A program made the position numbers and the translations under genes. Shown one piece after another: positions 1-11,017 of a DNA stretch of 64,000 bases. Origin of the DNA: Ophioderma brevispina (lineage: Eukaryota; Echinodermata; Ophiuroidea; Amphilepidida; Ophiodermatidae); contig JAMKCH010001616.1 in assembly GCA_023653785.1 (NCBI GenBank), positions 1 through 64,000 on the forward strand, read 5' to 3'. Numbering within the stretch: the stretch's first letter is position 1; each line of letters starts with the position of its first letter. A model generated the notes under the pieces. The model was not told the DNA's origin, ran no database searches, and worked only from the letters and a program-made list of their open reading frames with translations.

Positions 1-299
1 ATGTTTAACCCCCTGGGCACTACCACCTATTATACAGTCTTGTCTGATTGGCTCATTACAGGACACAACATGAGATAGTCCTCTGAGTAACCAATCAGAA
101 GACTGCTTCTACAATTCTGTGTAAACCATATCACCATTCTCAGAATATCTCTGATTTGCCAATTCCATGATATTACCTTCCAAGTAACCAATCAAAATAG
201 TGCTTCGATACCGATACATAGGCAGGTAGTGCCTAGGGGGGTTATCATATAAACAACACAGAAAGCACTTTTTTGCACCAAATTTCTTGCCAACCAATG

Positions 300-524
300 C
301 TATCGGTAATACACATCGTTTTCGTCAAATTCGTCTTCCTCGTCGTCGTTATAATCGTCTTGCATGTAGACCTGTGAATAGTGGACTGTGTTGTCAGGGA
401 AGAAGTGTGATTTCACCTTCTGATAGACTGCCCAGAATCCTAGAGAAAGACTTGCTGATATCAGGACCACTACGATTACTATGCCGGCCACGGATCTCGG
501 TGTCATATGCCAGACCTGGATAGC
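300..524 (-). CDS. Last coding exon of a single-pass membrane protein
   Basis: On the minus strand a pyrimidine-rich tract ending TTTTGACAG precedes an open frame of 74 codons and a stop. It encodes a short juxtamembrane stretch (AIQVWHMTPRSV), one strongly hydrophobic helix of about 20 residues (from AGIVIVVV to FWAV), then KVK and a cytoplasmic tail with a run of Asp/Glu (DDYNDDEEDEFDEND) ending VYYR. The exon begins in phase 0, which matches the phase-0 donor of the exon at 2436-2607, so the two probably splice together across a 1.9-kb intron. The order (small hydrophilic exon, TM helix, acidic tail) suggests a type I topology. I do not recognise the family. The splice signals and phase agreement are seen; the topology is inferred. 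Confidence 0.6.
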   Translation of the reverse strand, partial: AIQVWHMTPRSVAGIVIVVVLISASLSLGFWAVYQKVKSHFFPDNTVHYSQVYMQDDYNDDEEDEFDENDVYYR

Positions 525-659
525 CTGTCAAAATAAGAAGTGTTATTTCTCTCTTTATCAATAAGACCACTTGATATTAACCAATTAGGTTAAAAAATTA
601 AGTAAACTAGAATTTCGCGGTTCTCGGCTTTCGCGCTCGCTATATTCAAAGAATATAAG

Positions 660-930
660 CTGTGGGCCGCCCCATGACCTTTGACCCTGGCACGTGACCT
701 TTGATCTCATCAACATATGAGGGATCGCATGGTGCACCTATGACAAAAGTTTGGTTCCAATTGAACTTCAAGTTTTCAATTTAGATCAATTTTACATTTT
801 AAGCCCATTTTTCAACTTGACCTCACATGACCTTTGACCTTATGAGGGATCCCATTGTGCACCTATGACAGAAGTTTGGTTCCAATTGAAGTTAAACTTT
901 TCAATTGAGGTCAATTTTAAAAAAACTTAA
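660..930 (+). repeat. TGACCTTTGACC-rich dispersed repeat, copy 1
   Basis: Two related blocks each carry TGACCTTTGACC or close variants, a 'gagggatc..tggtgcacctatgaca' segment and 'agtttggttccaattgaa'. The same family recurs at 13.05-13.46 kb and 15.03-15.25 kb, with a short piece near 16.02 kb. The core matches a direct repeat of AGGTCA half-sites spaced by one base (DR1) on the minus strand. A CA microsatellite follows immediately. Confidence 0.7.
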
Positions 931-937
931 TTTGTGA

Positions 938-976
938 CACACACATACACACACACACATCCACACATACACACGC
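938..976 (+). repeat. CA-rich microsatellite
   Basis: Simple (CA)n with occasional T and G interruptions, at the end of the TGACCTTTGACC repeat. Such tails often mark the end of this kind of element. Confidence 0.85.
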
Positions 977-2435
977 ACAACGGATTGCTAAGTGGTCCTG
1001 CCAGCTATAGCTGGCGGCCCACAAAAAAGAAACAAGTTGCTCATCCCCGCCCGCTCCGATTTTTTACGCCGCCCCGTTTTTTTTGTTATGTCATTTTCAA
1101 AAATCCAGAAAAAAAACGTAAAAATAGCAATTTTTTTCGGAGAAAATTGATTTTGACCAAGATCGTACCTTACTATATAGACTCATTCGCCACCATGTAC
1201 TAGTCTGTGCATAGGGTCTATACGTACGCGAGGGTGCAATAAAGACTACCGTATATTGAGCTTTTATGCCCTGTGTGAAACAGCTTCTTGCTGGTCCAGT
1301 CGCCAAACAATTCATGGTATGTTTATAGCGATATGGTATACGCCATGAAAATTAAAAAATGAAAAAAAAAACGACTGGACTTGAGACTATTCGTAAATCG
1401 TGAGCAATGTGCGCTGTGTAAATTTAAAGATTCTCCGCGCCGCGTCTCTTTGCATCTGACAGCTGTTTCGATATTAAAGGTCCAAATACTTGTTTTTTGA
1501 GAAATTCCTTTGCTCGGATTGAAATATACAATGGTTTTAGTTTGTGTGTCGATTTGAATGCTGAAGAAGGTTTTAAAGTCATGATTTGCACGTACCACAG
1601 CCTGGCAATGTACCTAACACACACAGCAGAAAATCTGAGAAACTTCAGACCGTGACATGTAGTGAAACTGTCAAAGTTTCATGTACACTTGCCGTGATGT
1701 AAGCTTTTATAGTCAAATTCAAGCTAAATATTTCAATTTTTTATTGTTTCTGAATTTTGATACTTGCAATAACAAGTGGGCAAAAGCATCCCATTGTCAT
1801 ACATTGCATCAGTATACTCAAATTGCACAATATTTGTGATTTTTATACCTTGAGCAGCCATATTTTGCTTGGTGGCAATCTTGGAAAAAATAGCAAAAAA
1901 ATGAAAAATAGTAAAAAGTAAAGCCCTGTCTCCTCCTTTTTTTGAAAAAACCAGGACGAGAAACTTGTTACTTATTTTACTTGGCCATACAAGAATATCA
2001 CTAGACGCCACGCTGTATTTGAGAAAATACAAATACCTATACCCGCTGTGCATGTCCTTGATATTTGACCTCACCTTTGAACATTTGACGTTTAATACCA
2101 AATGACACACCAACTTCCAAATTATTATTACAAGGCAAAGAATTGGTCTTAAGCCTGGATGAATGGGACCATATTTATACCCGTGCTTGGGTGCTGTGCC
2201 AGCGCTTGTGGATCTACTCTACTGCAACCAGGTGAAACAGAGTATAGATTTTAGGCACTGAACTCTCCACCAATCCCTTTGACCAATTCCACATTGTGAG
2301 TAGAGGTGCGATCTCCCTCCTGATCTATGCAGTCTGTGCACACATATTCATCTTTGTCCAGCAATTTTTTAATTACACTGTAGTCTAATGATTTCCAGTA
2401 AAATTAAACAAAATAACAATGCAGTGCATACTTAC

Positions 2436-2607
2436 CTGTGATGTGACGCCTCCATTGTTAGAAGCTGCTGCCATTCTAGCCCAAGCTGCAGACTGGTTGA
2501 GATGGGTTTTGTGCATCGCAACATTTGCAACCAGGGTGGCGTTTAACAAGTCGTGAAGCATTTTTATGTCGGATGCTGACATGTTGCTAACCATATCTTG
2601 AAACAGC
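2436..2607 (-). CDS. Internal coding exon upstream of the TM exon
   Basis: The minus strand shows an acceptor ending CACTTGCAG, 57 open codons, and a textbook donor CAG/GTAAGTATG. The encoded stretch is Met- and Asn-rich (start LFQDMVSNMS, end NNGGVTSQ) and probably lies in the ectodomain. The exon enters with one leftover base (intron phase 2) and leaves in phase 0, which fits the terminal exon at 300-524. No domain is recognisable and the rest of the gene was not found with confidence. A shorter, unrelated exon is the only alternative I see; the donor is strong enough that chance is unlikely. Confidence 0.55.
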
Positions 2608-2712
2608 CTGCAAGTGATTAGGTGGCATTAGGGATGTACTTTTAGGATGTTGATAATTAAGAAAAAAATGATGACAGACCTTTTTTATTTTAACCCACAG
2701 CAGGGTGCAAAT

Positions 2713-3523
2713 TTAAGGTGCTGGTTCCGATCGTCTTTGGGATCCCCTGATTTAACTGGAAGTAGTATCGATTTTGATATCAGATGAAAGGCCACATCTT
2801 TCTCATTGTCGTCCTGAAATTTGAGCCCTCAAGTCCATTTCATTCCAAAGACATAAACATAAATCTACCGTATTAATGGTTAACCATCAATATTAGCAGA
2901 GTATTGAATAGGGCTTTGCAATATGCATTATTGCTTCTACCGACAAAACCACAAGATTGTTTGCCAGGCTCTCATATCAAGTAGAGAACACAATAGATAT
3001 AAATCAGAACAAGCACCTTTAAAGGTGCGTGTTCCGATCTTCTTTGGGACCCCCCTGATTTACCCGGAAGTAGTATCGATTTTGATATCAGATGAAAGGC
3101 CGTATTTTTCTCATTGTCGTCCTGAAATTTGAGCCCTTAAATCCATTTCATTCCCAAGATATAAACAAAAAAACGCTGTTAACCATCAATATTAGCACAG
3201 TATTGAATAGGGCTTTGCAACATGCATTACTGCGTCTACCATAAAAACTGCAAGTTTGTTTCCCACGGTACTTGATGGGGCATATGTGCAAGTGCCAGGC
3301 TCTCATATCAAGTAGAGAACACAATGCACATAAATCGGAACAAGCACCTTTAACCATCAATATTAGCATGGTATTGAATAGGGCTTTGCAACATGCATTA
3401 ATGCATCTACCATCAAAACCGCAAGGTTGTTTCCCACGGTACTTGATGGGGTGTATGTGCAAGTGCCAGGCTCTCATATCAAGTAGAGAACACAATACAC
3501 ATAAATCGGAACAGCACCTTTAA
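2713..3523 (+). repeat. Tandemly repeated TIR element (TTAAAGGTGC...GCACCTTTAA)
   Basis: There are two units of about 310-335 bp (2713-3022 and 3019-3353) plus a partial third (3353-3523). Each full unit starts TTAA(A)GGTGC.TG.TCCGAT and ends with its inverse (ATCGGAACAAGCACCTTTAA). At the first junction the ends share a palindrome, GCACCTTTAAAGGTGC. The interiors match closely (for example GAAGTAGTATCGATTTTGAT, CCAGGCTCTCATATCAAGTA). A fragment of the same end appears near 39.88 kb. TTAA at both ends would suit a piggyBac-like MITE, but the family is not established. Confidence 0.7.
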
Positions 3524-3624
3524 AGGTGCAACAAGAGGTTCAAATAACAGGTGTCCCGCAAAACATCCCCTCTGTAAGGATTAAGCTGAGAACTGTTTCT
3601 GTGGTACAAAAATTTGGAAATTTT

Positions 3625-3870
3625 CTAATGTTGTATAGGAGTAAGAGGGCACTGTGTCCAGGGATAAAGCGCCCAACTCGCACGCCAAAGGTTGTGAGTT
3701 CGAGCACAACTGAGGCCAATGTGTTTCGCCCTTGAGTAAGGCGCTTTACCTCATTACTCCCGCACTCCCCGGTGTTTAAATGGGTAACGGCATTATAAAT
3801 GTCGGGAGGTAACAGACCGCTGTAGAGGTGTAGCGAGCCCCCATACCGCAACATATATGGGCGTCTGGCC
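3625..3870 (+). mobile_element. tRNA-derived SINE
   Basis: A degenerate pol III internal promoter is visible: GATAAAGCGCCCAACTCGCACG followed by a B-box-like GAGTTCGAGCAC, then a non-tRNA body (GTAAGGCGCTTTACCTCATTACTC, a 'cgggaggtaacagaccgctgtagaggtgtagcgagcc' region). The tRNA-unrelated tail appears to run to about 3.92 kb. No clear target-site duplication was found. Confidence 0.6.
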
Positions 3871-3933
3871 CAATCGCTTCGAAAGAGGGAGAGCTGGGCA
3901 CTCCGTTCAGGTATCCGCAGGACAACCTTGTAC

Positions 3934-4106
3934 CTTCATTAATTGCATAGAATGGAACATTTCTTGTAAATTTGGGAAGCGTGACAACCAAGAACTTTGG
4001 CAGACAACCTGAATTAATGACCAGGGTATCCACTGGATAGTCAGAAATTGGTTTGCTTAATTTGTACACTGACCCAAAATCAAACGTCCAAACTCGATTA
4101 CTGAGT
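3934..4106 (-). CDS. Possible further upstream exon (weak)
   Basis: The minus strand has an acceptor-like tract (TTACTTTATCCAATAG), 57 open codons rich in aromatic and beta-branched residues (VWTFDFGSVYK, then LPKFLVVTLPKF), and a donor-like AAG/GTACAAG. Its exit phase (1) does not match the entry phase (2) of the exon at 2436-2607. If real, it therefore needs another exon between them or belongs to a different gene. It abuts a SINE on its 3' side. Low confidence. Confidence 0.2.
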
Positions 4107-4773
4107 CTATTGGATAAAGTAATGAAAAGCACAAAATGCACCACAAAATTGAATTCAGAAAAGACTAAAGAGCAAATGCCTTTCAGTGGACTTCAATAAG
4201 GTCAGTACGGTAAACAGACTAAAGCTAAGTGAATTATTCAAGAGCACCAAATTCAACAGGATGGTATTCTCTTACACAGACATGAAAGTGCTAGTTATCA
4301 ATGTTGAAGGATGCAAGCATTAATTGGGAGACTTGCATAAGGAAATAATAATTACTCCAAACTTCAAGGTATAGTGACTGGACAGAATATAGGCATGTAC
4401 AAATGCTTTTTTACGTCAAATATATGCATTGGGAATATTCAGGTTTTTGCAAAGTATATGCAAAAAACTAATGGATACAAGCATGCTTCAATCATGAAAT
4501 ATCTTGACAATCACCTGCGAGGCAATTTACAAATTAACACTAAAGAGGTTACCGATGCAAGCACATGCATACGGCAAACGAAAAATTCTGAGATTTGAAA
4601 TGTATTTCCTAACATTTTTTAATACCATCCAAAAGCATGTCCATACAGGAACACAAGAGCACCAATGGTGCTGTAGAGCCCACAGGGTTATTACATTTGT
4701 TCTAGTACCAAGTCTGGTGATTATACTTTGTGACAACAATTAGCAATTTATACTTTTCAAGAATGCCCCTTTA

Positions 4774-5115
4774 ATTGGCCCACGTGATCTTTGAACCCAA
4801 ATTCTGTGAACACCCTATTATGGGCCTTGGGTCACAGGTTTTCGTGACAGTCTATGATTATAGCGAATTGATTTAGGCACAAGAAGGTATTTAATAATTT
4901 TCAAAGATTGTCTTTAATCAGCCTGTGACTCATTGACCCAAATCGAAACCCACCCGCCCATATGGGCCTTGGGTCATTATTTCTTTCTGAACTTTTTGCA
5001 AGCAATCGGCCCAATCGTTTGGCAACAAACACATTTTTGGCAGGCGAACAGACAGACAGACAGACCGAGTCAACACAATGCATGACATAACTCGGCATAC
5101 TACGCAACGCCTGAG
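4774..5115 (+). repeat. Dispersed repeat with internal duplication and (CAGA)n end
   Basis: Two related stretches carry 'ATGGGCCTTGGGTCA' (about 4819 and 4962), and the segment ends in ACAGACAGACAGACAGACCG followed by 'gagtcaacacaatgcatgac'. It is noncoding and probably a decayed transposon end. The family is not recognised. Confidence 0.4.
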
Positions 5116-5499
5116 TCTAAATAAAATGGCGAGCAGACCAGCTGTTGCAGTTTCTGATCTTCCAGACTATTGTGTACGTACCGGCCATAGCTCTGTATCA
5201 TCACAAACGATAGCAGTTGCTAAAGGATAATAATTGCCTCACTCCATTCCTGCATAGTGGTTTAAGAAACAAGGTGTGTGTTATAAAATGTTAAATTCCT
5301 ATGTGAATAGACGATTTGTGTAAACCCCCCAAAAAAGGCTTGAATGGTTCAAGACCATTTATCCATGAACTTATAGTGGCGTGAAATGTGCAACTCAAAG
5401 CCTGCACATCTCCCTCATAGACGCAAGTTCCCAGAATATTAACCCTAACCCCACAAGACACTTTCCCAAGGGGACCCACTGAATCGCACAAAACCATAC

Positions 5500-5765
5500 A
5501 GCGAAGGATATCTAGCAATTAAATCACATATCTCACAAAATCACACATTGCAGTCTTGAGTAGGAAATCACTGAATCTCACAATAGCTCACAGTATAGAA
5601 TTAACTATATTTAAATCACTGAAGCTCACAAAATCACACTGTGTCCATGCATTGTAACAACTGAATCTCACAAATCTCACAAATAGCTTAGTGCAAGTGT
5701 TTTATCACTAGATCTCACAGAATCTCACAATAAGTACCACTGGTGTGGTTTGTGAGATTTTGTGG
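5500..5765 (+). repeat. Degenerate minisatellite of 'ATCACTGAATCTCACAAA' type
   Basis: At least ten imperfect occurrences of (A)ATCTCACA(A) and ATCACTGA-like words lie within 265 bp, with irregular spacing, then the inverse 'TGTGAGATTTTGTGGG'. No coding content. Confidence 0.55.
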
Positions 5766-6701
5766 GTTAGGGTTAAGGGCCATTCAAGCTTCTATTTTTA
5801 GCATGCCGATTGCCTATACAAACAAACCAGAAACATCGTTATTATATGCAAACATTGCTGAATTTATCATATCACATTTGGCTAAAAAAAAAATAGTGTT
5901 GATGTGCCTCCACAGGCTCCAAAAGGAGTTTGGCAGCTACTAAAACCACTACTTCAGAGGCACAAACATCGCACACAATCAAAAAGTGCATCTTTCCCCA
6001 AAAATTACAGTGTTTTTTTTTTCAGTTAAATGTTAAAAAATAATTTGCAACTCAGTTTCTTTGCATGCTCAAGGAAAAGCAAAATCAACAAAACTGTTTA
6101 GTTTATCTGAGCTCTAATTACAGTAGTATAGAGAGTGGGTTTAAGTGCATTTTGTTAAGCACATGCAGGGCTGAAAGATGGGGGTCAGCCGATTTCAAAC
6201 CAAATTTCGCAGGCATGGATGGGTTTTGTGAAAATTTCATTGACACCAAAGTAAAAAACTTAAATCCGACCCCCCTTAGTGTGAAATGGACCCCCTTAAA
6301 AGGCCATATTTACTCTTAAATTTGCGTGGAAAAAATGAAGAATTAAAAATGAAGGAAACCTACTAAAAATTAATAACAAATTACATTATTGAATCATCTT
6401 TTTGTTAAGCATGTTATTGTTATCTCTGCACATGTTTATGTACCCGCAGGTTTCTAGAAGATGTATTTTTCTAAGGCCTGAAATTCAGTGATTTTCACCA
6501 AGTAGCATAATTAGACAAAAATGTCAATATTAGCCATTTTTAAGCAACCATTCCTTTAAAACTCAAATTCTTTTGCTAAGTCCTTATTGCCTGAGTCATT
6601 CTTATTCCTGTCTAAGCATAGATATATTCGTTGTGGAGTATCTTCCATTTTTTAAGAGGGGGGTCTTAAATTTGACATTTTGAAAAATTCAAATCTTATT
6701 A

Positions 6702-7383
6702 AGGTGGTTCCCATTGTGCTCAGAGTTACTAAATAATCTACAGATTCATTTTTTCCTAATATGTTGTCACATCTTAACAAATTTAAAACCAAAAGAACGG
6801 GTCTTCATTTTACATTTCCCCAGGCTTTTCAGCTCTCAGATGTCAAAAATCACAAAATACAATACAGGGTTTTTCAGATTTTTACGTTTTTTGAAATTTT
6901 TTCTGGTGAACCCTACCTCCCTTTTGCATTTTTTCTGCCGATTATGAAAGGCAGGTGTGCTCTTCCATAATTCCTTTGCTGCTTGTATCATAGAAATTAC
7001 TTATAACTCAAGATTGGCTATTTTTTCCAAAAATGTTGTTAAATCATGTTTTTTGGGAAAAAAATAATCCCCATATCTTGAGTTATGGTTATTTTCTATG
7101 GTACCCGCAGCAAGGAAATTATGAAAGAGTACACTTGCTTTCAGACTCTGCCGAAAAAATGGAAAATAGGAGTAGGGTTCACCAAAAAAAAAAGAACAAA
7201 ATCAAAACTTAAAAATATGAAAAACCTGTATTTTGTGATTTTTGACATCTGCGAGCTGAAAAGCCTGTGGAAAGGTAAAATGAAGACACATTTTTGGTTT
7301 TAAATTGTAAGATGTGACAATCATATTGGCAAAATGATCTTTAGATCTATTTAGTAACTCTTGAGCTACACTGGGAACCACCT
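6702..7383. mobile_element. 682-bp foldback MITE with TA target duplication
   Basis: The whole segment is an imperfect palindrome with arms of about 330 bp. The left end reads AGGTGGTTCCCATTGTGCTC and the right end is its near inverse (GAGCTACACTGGGAACCACCT). Matching inner blocks include CAGGCTTTTCAGCTCTCAGA against TCTGCGAGCTGAAAAGCCTG. The centre is near 7045. TA flanks both ends (6700-6701 and 7384-7385), as in Tc1/mariner insertions. No transposase frame remains. Confidence 0.75.
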
Positions 7384-7389
7384 TATATG

Positions 7390-10300
7390 GGCACTTTACA
7401 ACCAGATGCAAGTGCACAAACACCTATTGAAGTATGTTATATTTCCATTGATTGGAAACAGAAATCATCTTCAGGGATGATTAGATAGTTTAACATAAAT
7501 TCCTCTTCATCGGTGCCCGAGTTTGCGGTCAATGTTGATGTTATTTAGTCTAGTAAGCTACTTCTTTAACCCTTCGTGTATACCTGGGCCATTTGGCTAT
7601 GACACACAATCAGATTTTCGTTATGAAATCTGATTTCCAAAGGAATTTGGTACCAACAGGATAGCTAGTGTTTTTCTCTCCAGTGGTATTTTAAAAATAA
7701 GTACAAAACATTTCGTATGACCGTCATTATCATCATAAGCAAAGGAAAGTATGAAAACAGTGGAATTGGTGGAAATTGGATTTTACTGGCTCGAAAAAAA
7801 TTATCATGCCCTAAAGTCTGATGTTCTTAACTTTTGGTGAAAAATACTTTTTTCCTATCTACAATGTGTGTGTATGTGTGTGGAAATTGACAGTTTGCTA
7901 CCATGCGATTTTGTGACGTTATTCTAACGTAATAATAGGCTTCTCTTTGTTGTCAATGGAAAGAGGATGCTAATAGTATATCAGGGGCTTACCAAAAATT
8001 CAAGTGTATGTGGTATTACAATGGATACTGGGTGTGTTGGTACTTCGGGGGGGGGTGCCATGCACCCTATCCATCACTTTAGGATAGCCCTATGTACAAC
8101 CTATATAAAAATAGAGGGCATAAAAATGTCAATGACACAACAAATATACCCTCCATTTGGCACCAGAAAAGGTGTTGTGTTGGGTAGGGTACAACAAAAT
8201 CTAGAATGGGGTTGTAAGACGAAGTGTAAGTAAGAATAGGGTGTTTACAGTGTTACATTGCACTTTATTTTGATCATTGAAAGAGTATATCAAAAGAAGC
8301 AAAATAATTCCATTAAAATATCTATATGGTTAAAACGGTTTCAGAGATATAGTAACATAGTCGCAGAAAGTCAGATTTTTCACATTTTGGTAAGGCCAAA
8401 AAAAGAGTCATTTTAGATTTGCACAGATAGAATGAATTCTGATGCATTTATATGTAATGCAAACTTGGTCCAAAAACATTAAAGGAAATAGTTCTGATTT
8501 GAATATTTGGAAAATTTGGTATGGATGGAAAGCACTTAAGTAACGTAGATACATATAAATCAAAATAGTTGAAAATGTCCACATTTGTGAGGAGTAGTAA
8601 TTTTGCCCTTTTATTTTGCCCAAAGCTTACTCGAAAACGAATCCGACAAATCCACATCGAAGGCAAATGGTGACGTCAATGTGATGACCATCCATAATTA
8701 CGTCGTTGTTGACCATCATATCGCAGTGTGGCCACTAATAATAATTACAAACACAACGAAATGAAAAACAAAATATGTCTTCTGTAACTTATTTTTCTTA
8801 CTTTCCTAATCATCAATATTACAGTGTCAGCACTAACAATTCGAGTCACACGATGTTTTTGGTCATCACTTTGACGTCACGAGGAGAGCAAAATTGGGCA
8901 TTTTGATCAATGAAGCCGTGGCGAAAAAATCCGCCCGTTTCTTCGTATGTAAAAAGCCATTACTAACTAGCAGACATTTCCCATCAAACTTATGGAAAGA
9001 AACATTTGATTACAAATTTGAGTTAAATCGGTTCAGCCGTTGGATAGTAGAAGCAAATATGTGGTGCTAAATTGGCCCTATAGGAACAGGTATGTTAATA
9101 ATGTGGTCGACCATTTGGAGACATGTTGTTCATACATCAAAGGAAACATTTCCTGGCCCTTAAATTTCACTGCGTATGAAAATATATTAATTTTTCTTCA
9201 GATACAAAAATTTCATTTTGACCATAAATGGCGGAGGACGAGGTTGTCGATCAGTTCACCCACCAAAAAGAACTTAAATGTTCCCGCCCTTAATATTGGA
9301 TTATTACATGTTTATATGGGGTAAAAACATAATATAGGAACTATTAAGGCACGGAATTACTAAGGGGCACCGTAGTATTATTCAAATCAAACTTGGAAAT
9401 GTAATGGTTGAGAAAAGGGGATGACATAAGTGGTGATGTTAAAGGGTTGCCTACATTTTCCACCCTAATTTAGGTAAGTACGGGATGTTTTAAGAAATTA
9501 TAAAGGGTATGCAGTATCATTATTGGCGAATAAGTGCGAGGTCGGAAAACTGAATAATGGCGAGGCGTAGCGAGCCCATTATTTTAAGTTTTTCTGGCCG
9601 AGGATACATTATGAGCCCATACATGACACTGCAAACCCTTATTTCTATTCTATTACCTCAAACAGATTGATTTAATAAGAAAAATGCTTTGGCGACCCAT
9701 TATTGCAGAATCATGGGGAGTGAACTAACCAATCAGAATGCTGCATTTTCAATAATGGGCAGGCAAAGTAATGAATATAGGATGGATGACCACAAGCCCC
9801 TATGACCAGTGATCCCTGTGCCTTGACATAGGTGGGGAGGTGTTATAAAAAGGTCAAACAAACATAGCCAAAAAAGTCACAAAGATTCAGAGTGTTTTCG
9901 TGCAAAAATTACTCAAAAATCAATTTTATAATTTCACAATCAATTTAAAAAAACTGGCCGATTTGACATTAATACCCATATCCTACAAACCTATTAGCAC
10001 TGGGCCAGAAAAAATGACTGTGCAAGGCGATACATAATCACATGAACACATCTTTTAGGATAGGCTAAAACGGAAGGCATTAGGTTTTAACAAACTTCCT
10101 TTTCTTGCCCATTTGGCCGCCTATTACCTAACCATCCACACATTTCAAAGCCATACAGCAACGAGGCGGGTCATTACGCGAACCACAATCTATATTTGGG
10201 TCATCTGGAGCAAATTTAGTTGGGTCATCAGTGAATAGATCTTCTTTGAATGTTAATGAACAATTTAGCGATGGTGCACCAGGGAGGGGGTCCCTAAACG

Positions 10301-10970
10301 AGGGGCCAAAAATGCTTGCAGCGGATTGTTGTAAAAATGTAAACCAAAGTGCGCCATCTTGTTACGAGGATTAAAGAAAGGTAATAGTTTGTACTACCTC
10401 CAACTTACGGAGATATTAACACGAAACTCGTCAATGCCAAAGGTCACCACCAAGGTCAAATCTTCAGTATAGTGTCGTTCCTGCTAAAAATGTCTCAACC
10501 TTGTTCACCTTCCCACATGCCACAAAACGTAATTGGTATCAGATATGACAAACAAGGTCCATGCCCATTGTCGATTGATACATGAATTTTAGAATAATTA
10601 GGTTAATATTTTTGTTGTTGGTATTTGAGGGAAATATGAAACAATTTGATCATATTTTAACGATTAAAGACTTTTGACACTTGACGAATTTTGTATATCT
10701 CCATAACCATACATTGTAGTAGTAAAAAACCATACCTTTTTTAATCCTTGTAACAAAATGGACCCTTTGCTTACCCCTTTTACTCAATCCAAGCATTCTT
10801 CATTTGTGACCCCTGTATTACGGACTTATTACCCCCTCTGGATTCACACTTTTAGAGCTGCACCCCTTGGGCAAATTGTTCATCAACCTTCATAGAAAAC
10901 AAAAAACAATGAGAAAGTGAACCGATGCGATGCCACGGTAACAGAATTGCTCCAAGGTTGATCCACTGCG
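7390..10970. other. Noncoding stretch without recognised genes
   Basis: This AT-rich DNA has only short open frames that resemble no known protein. A short TG-rich patch lies near 7867. Around 9530-9620 a segment repeats the words 'gaggcgtagcgagccc' and 'gcgaggtcgg', suggesting a decayed dispersed repeat. Nothing else is supportable. Confidence 0.5.
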
Positions 10971-10983
10971 CATGAAAATCGCC

Positions 10984-11017
10984 GGTGGGGCGGGGGGTGG
11001 GGGGGGGGGGGGGGGTG
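10984..11017 (+). repeat. Poly-G tract
   Basis: GGGGCGGGGGGTG is followed by about 18 consecutive G. The tract could form a G-quadruplex and is also a sequencing-error hotspot. The glycine run it would encode is not evidence of a gene. Confidence 0.9.

Noticed and set aside
1733..2113. 126-codon minus-strand open frame
   Set aside because: No family resemblance, AT-driven composition, no splice signals; probably chance.
3148..3495. Minus-strand open frame of 115 codons with an internal protein repeat (CSLLDMRAWHLHI)
   Set aside because: The repeat mirrors the duplicated TIR element; it is a by-product of tandem DNA, with no conserved domain.
5757..5780. Telomere-like GGGTTAGGGTTAAGGG
   Set aside because: Fewer than three TTAGGG units with no extension; not a telomeric array.
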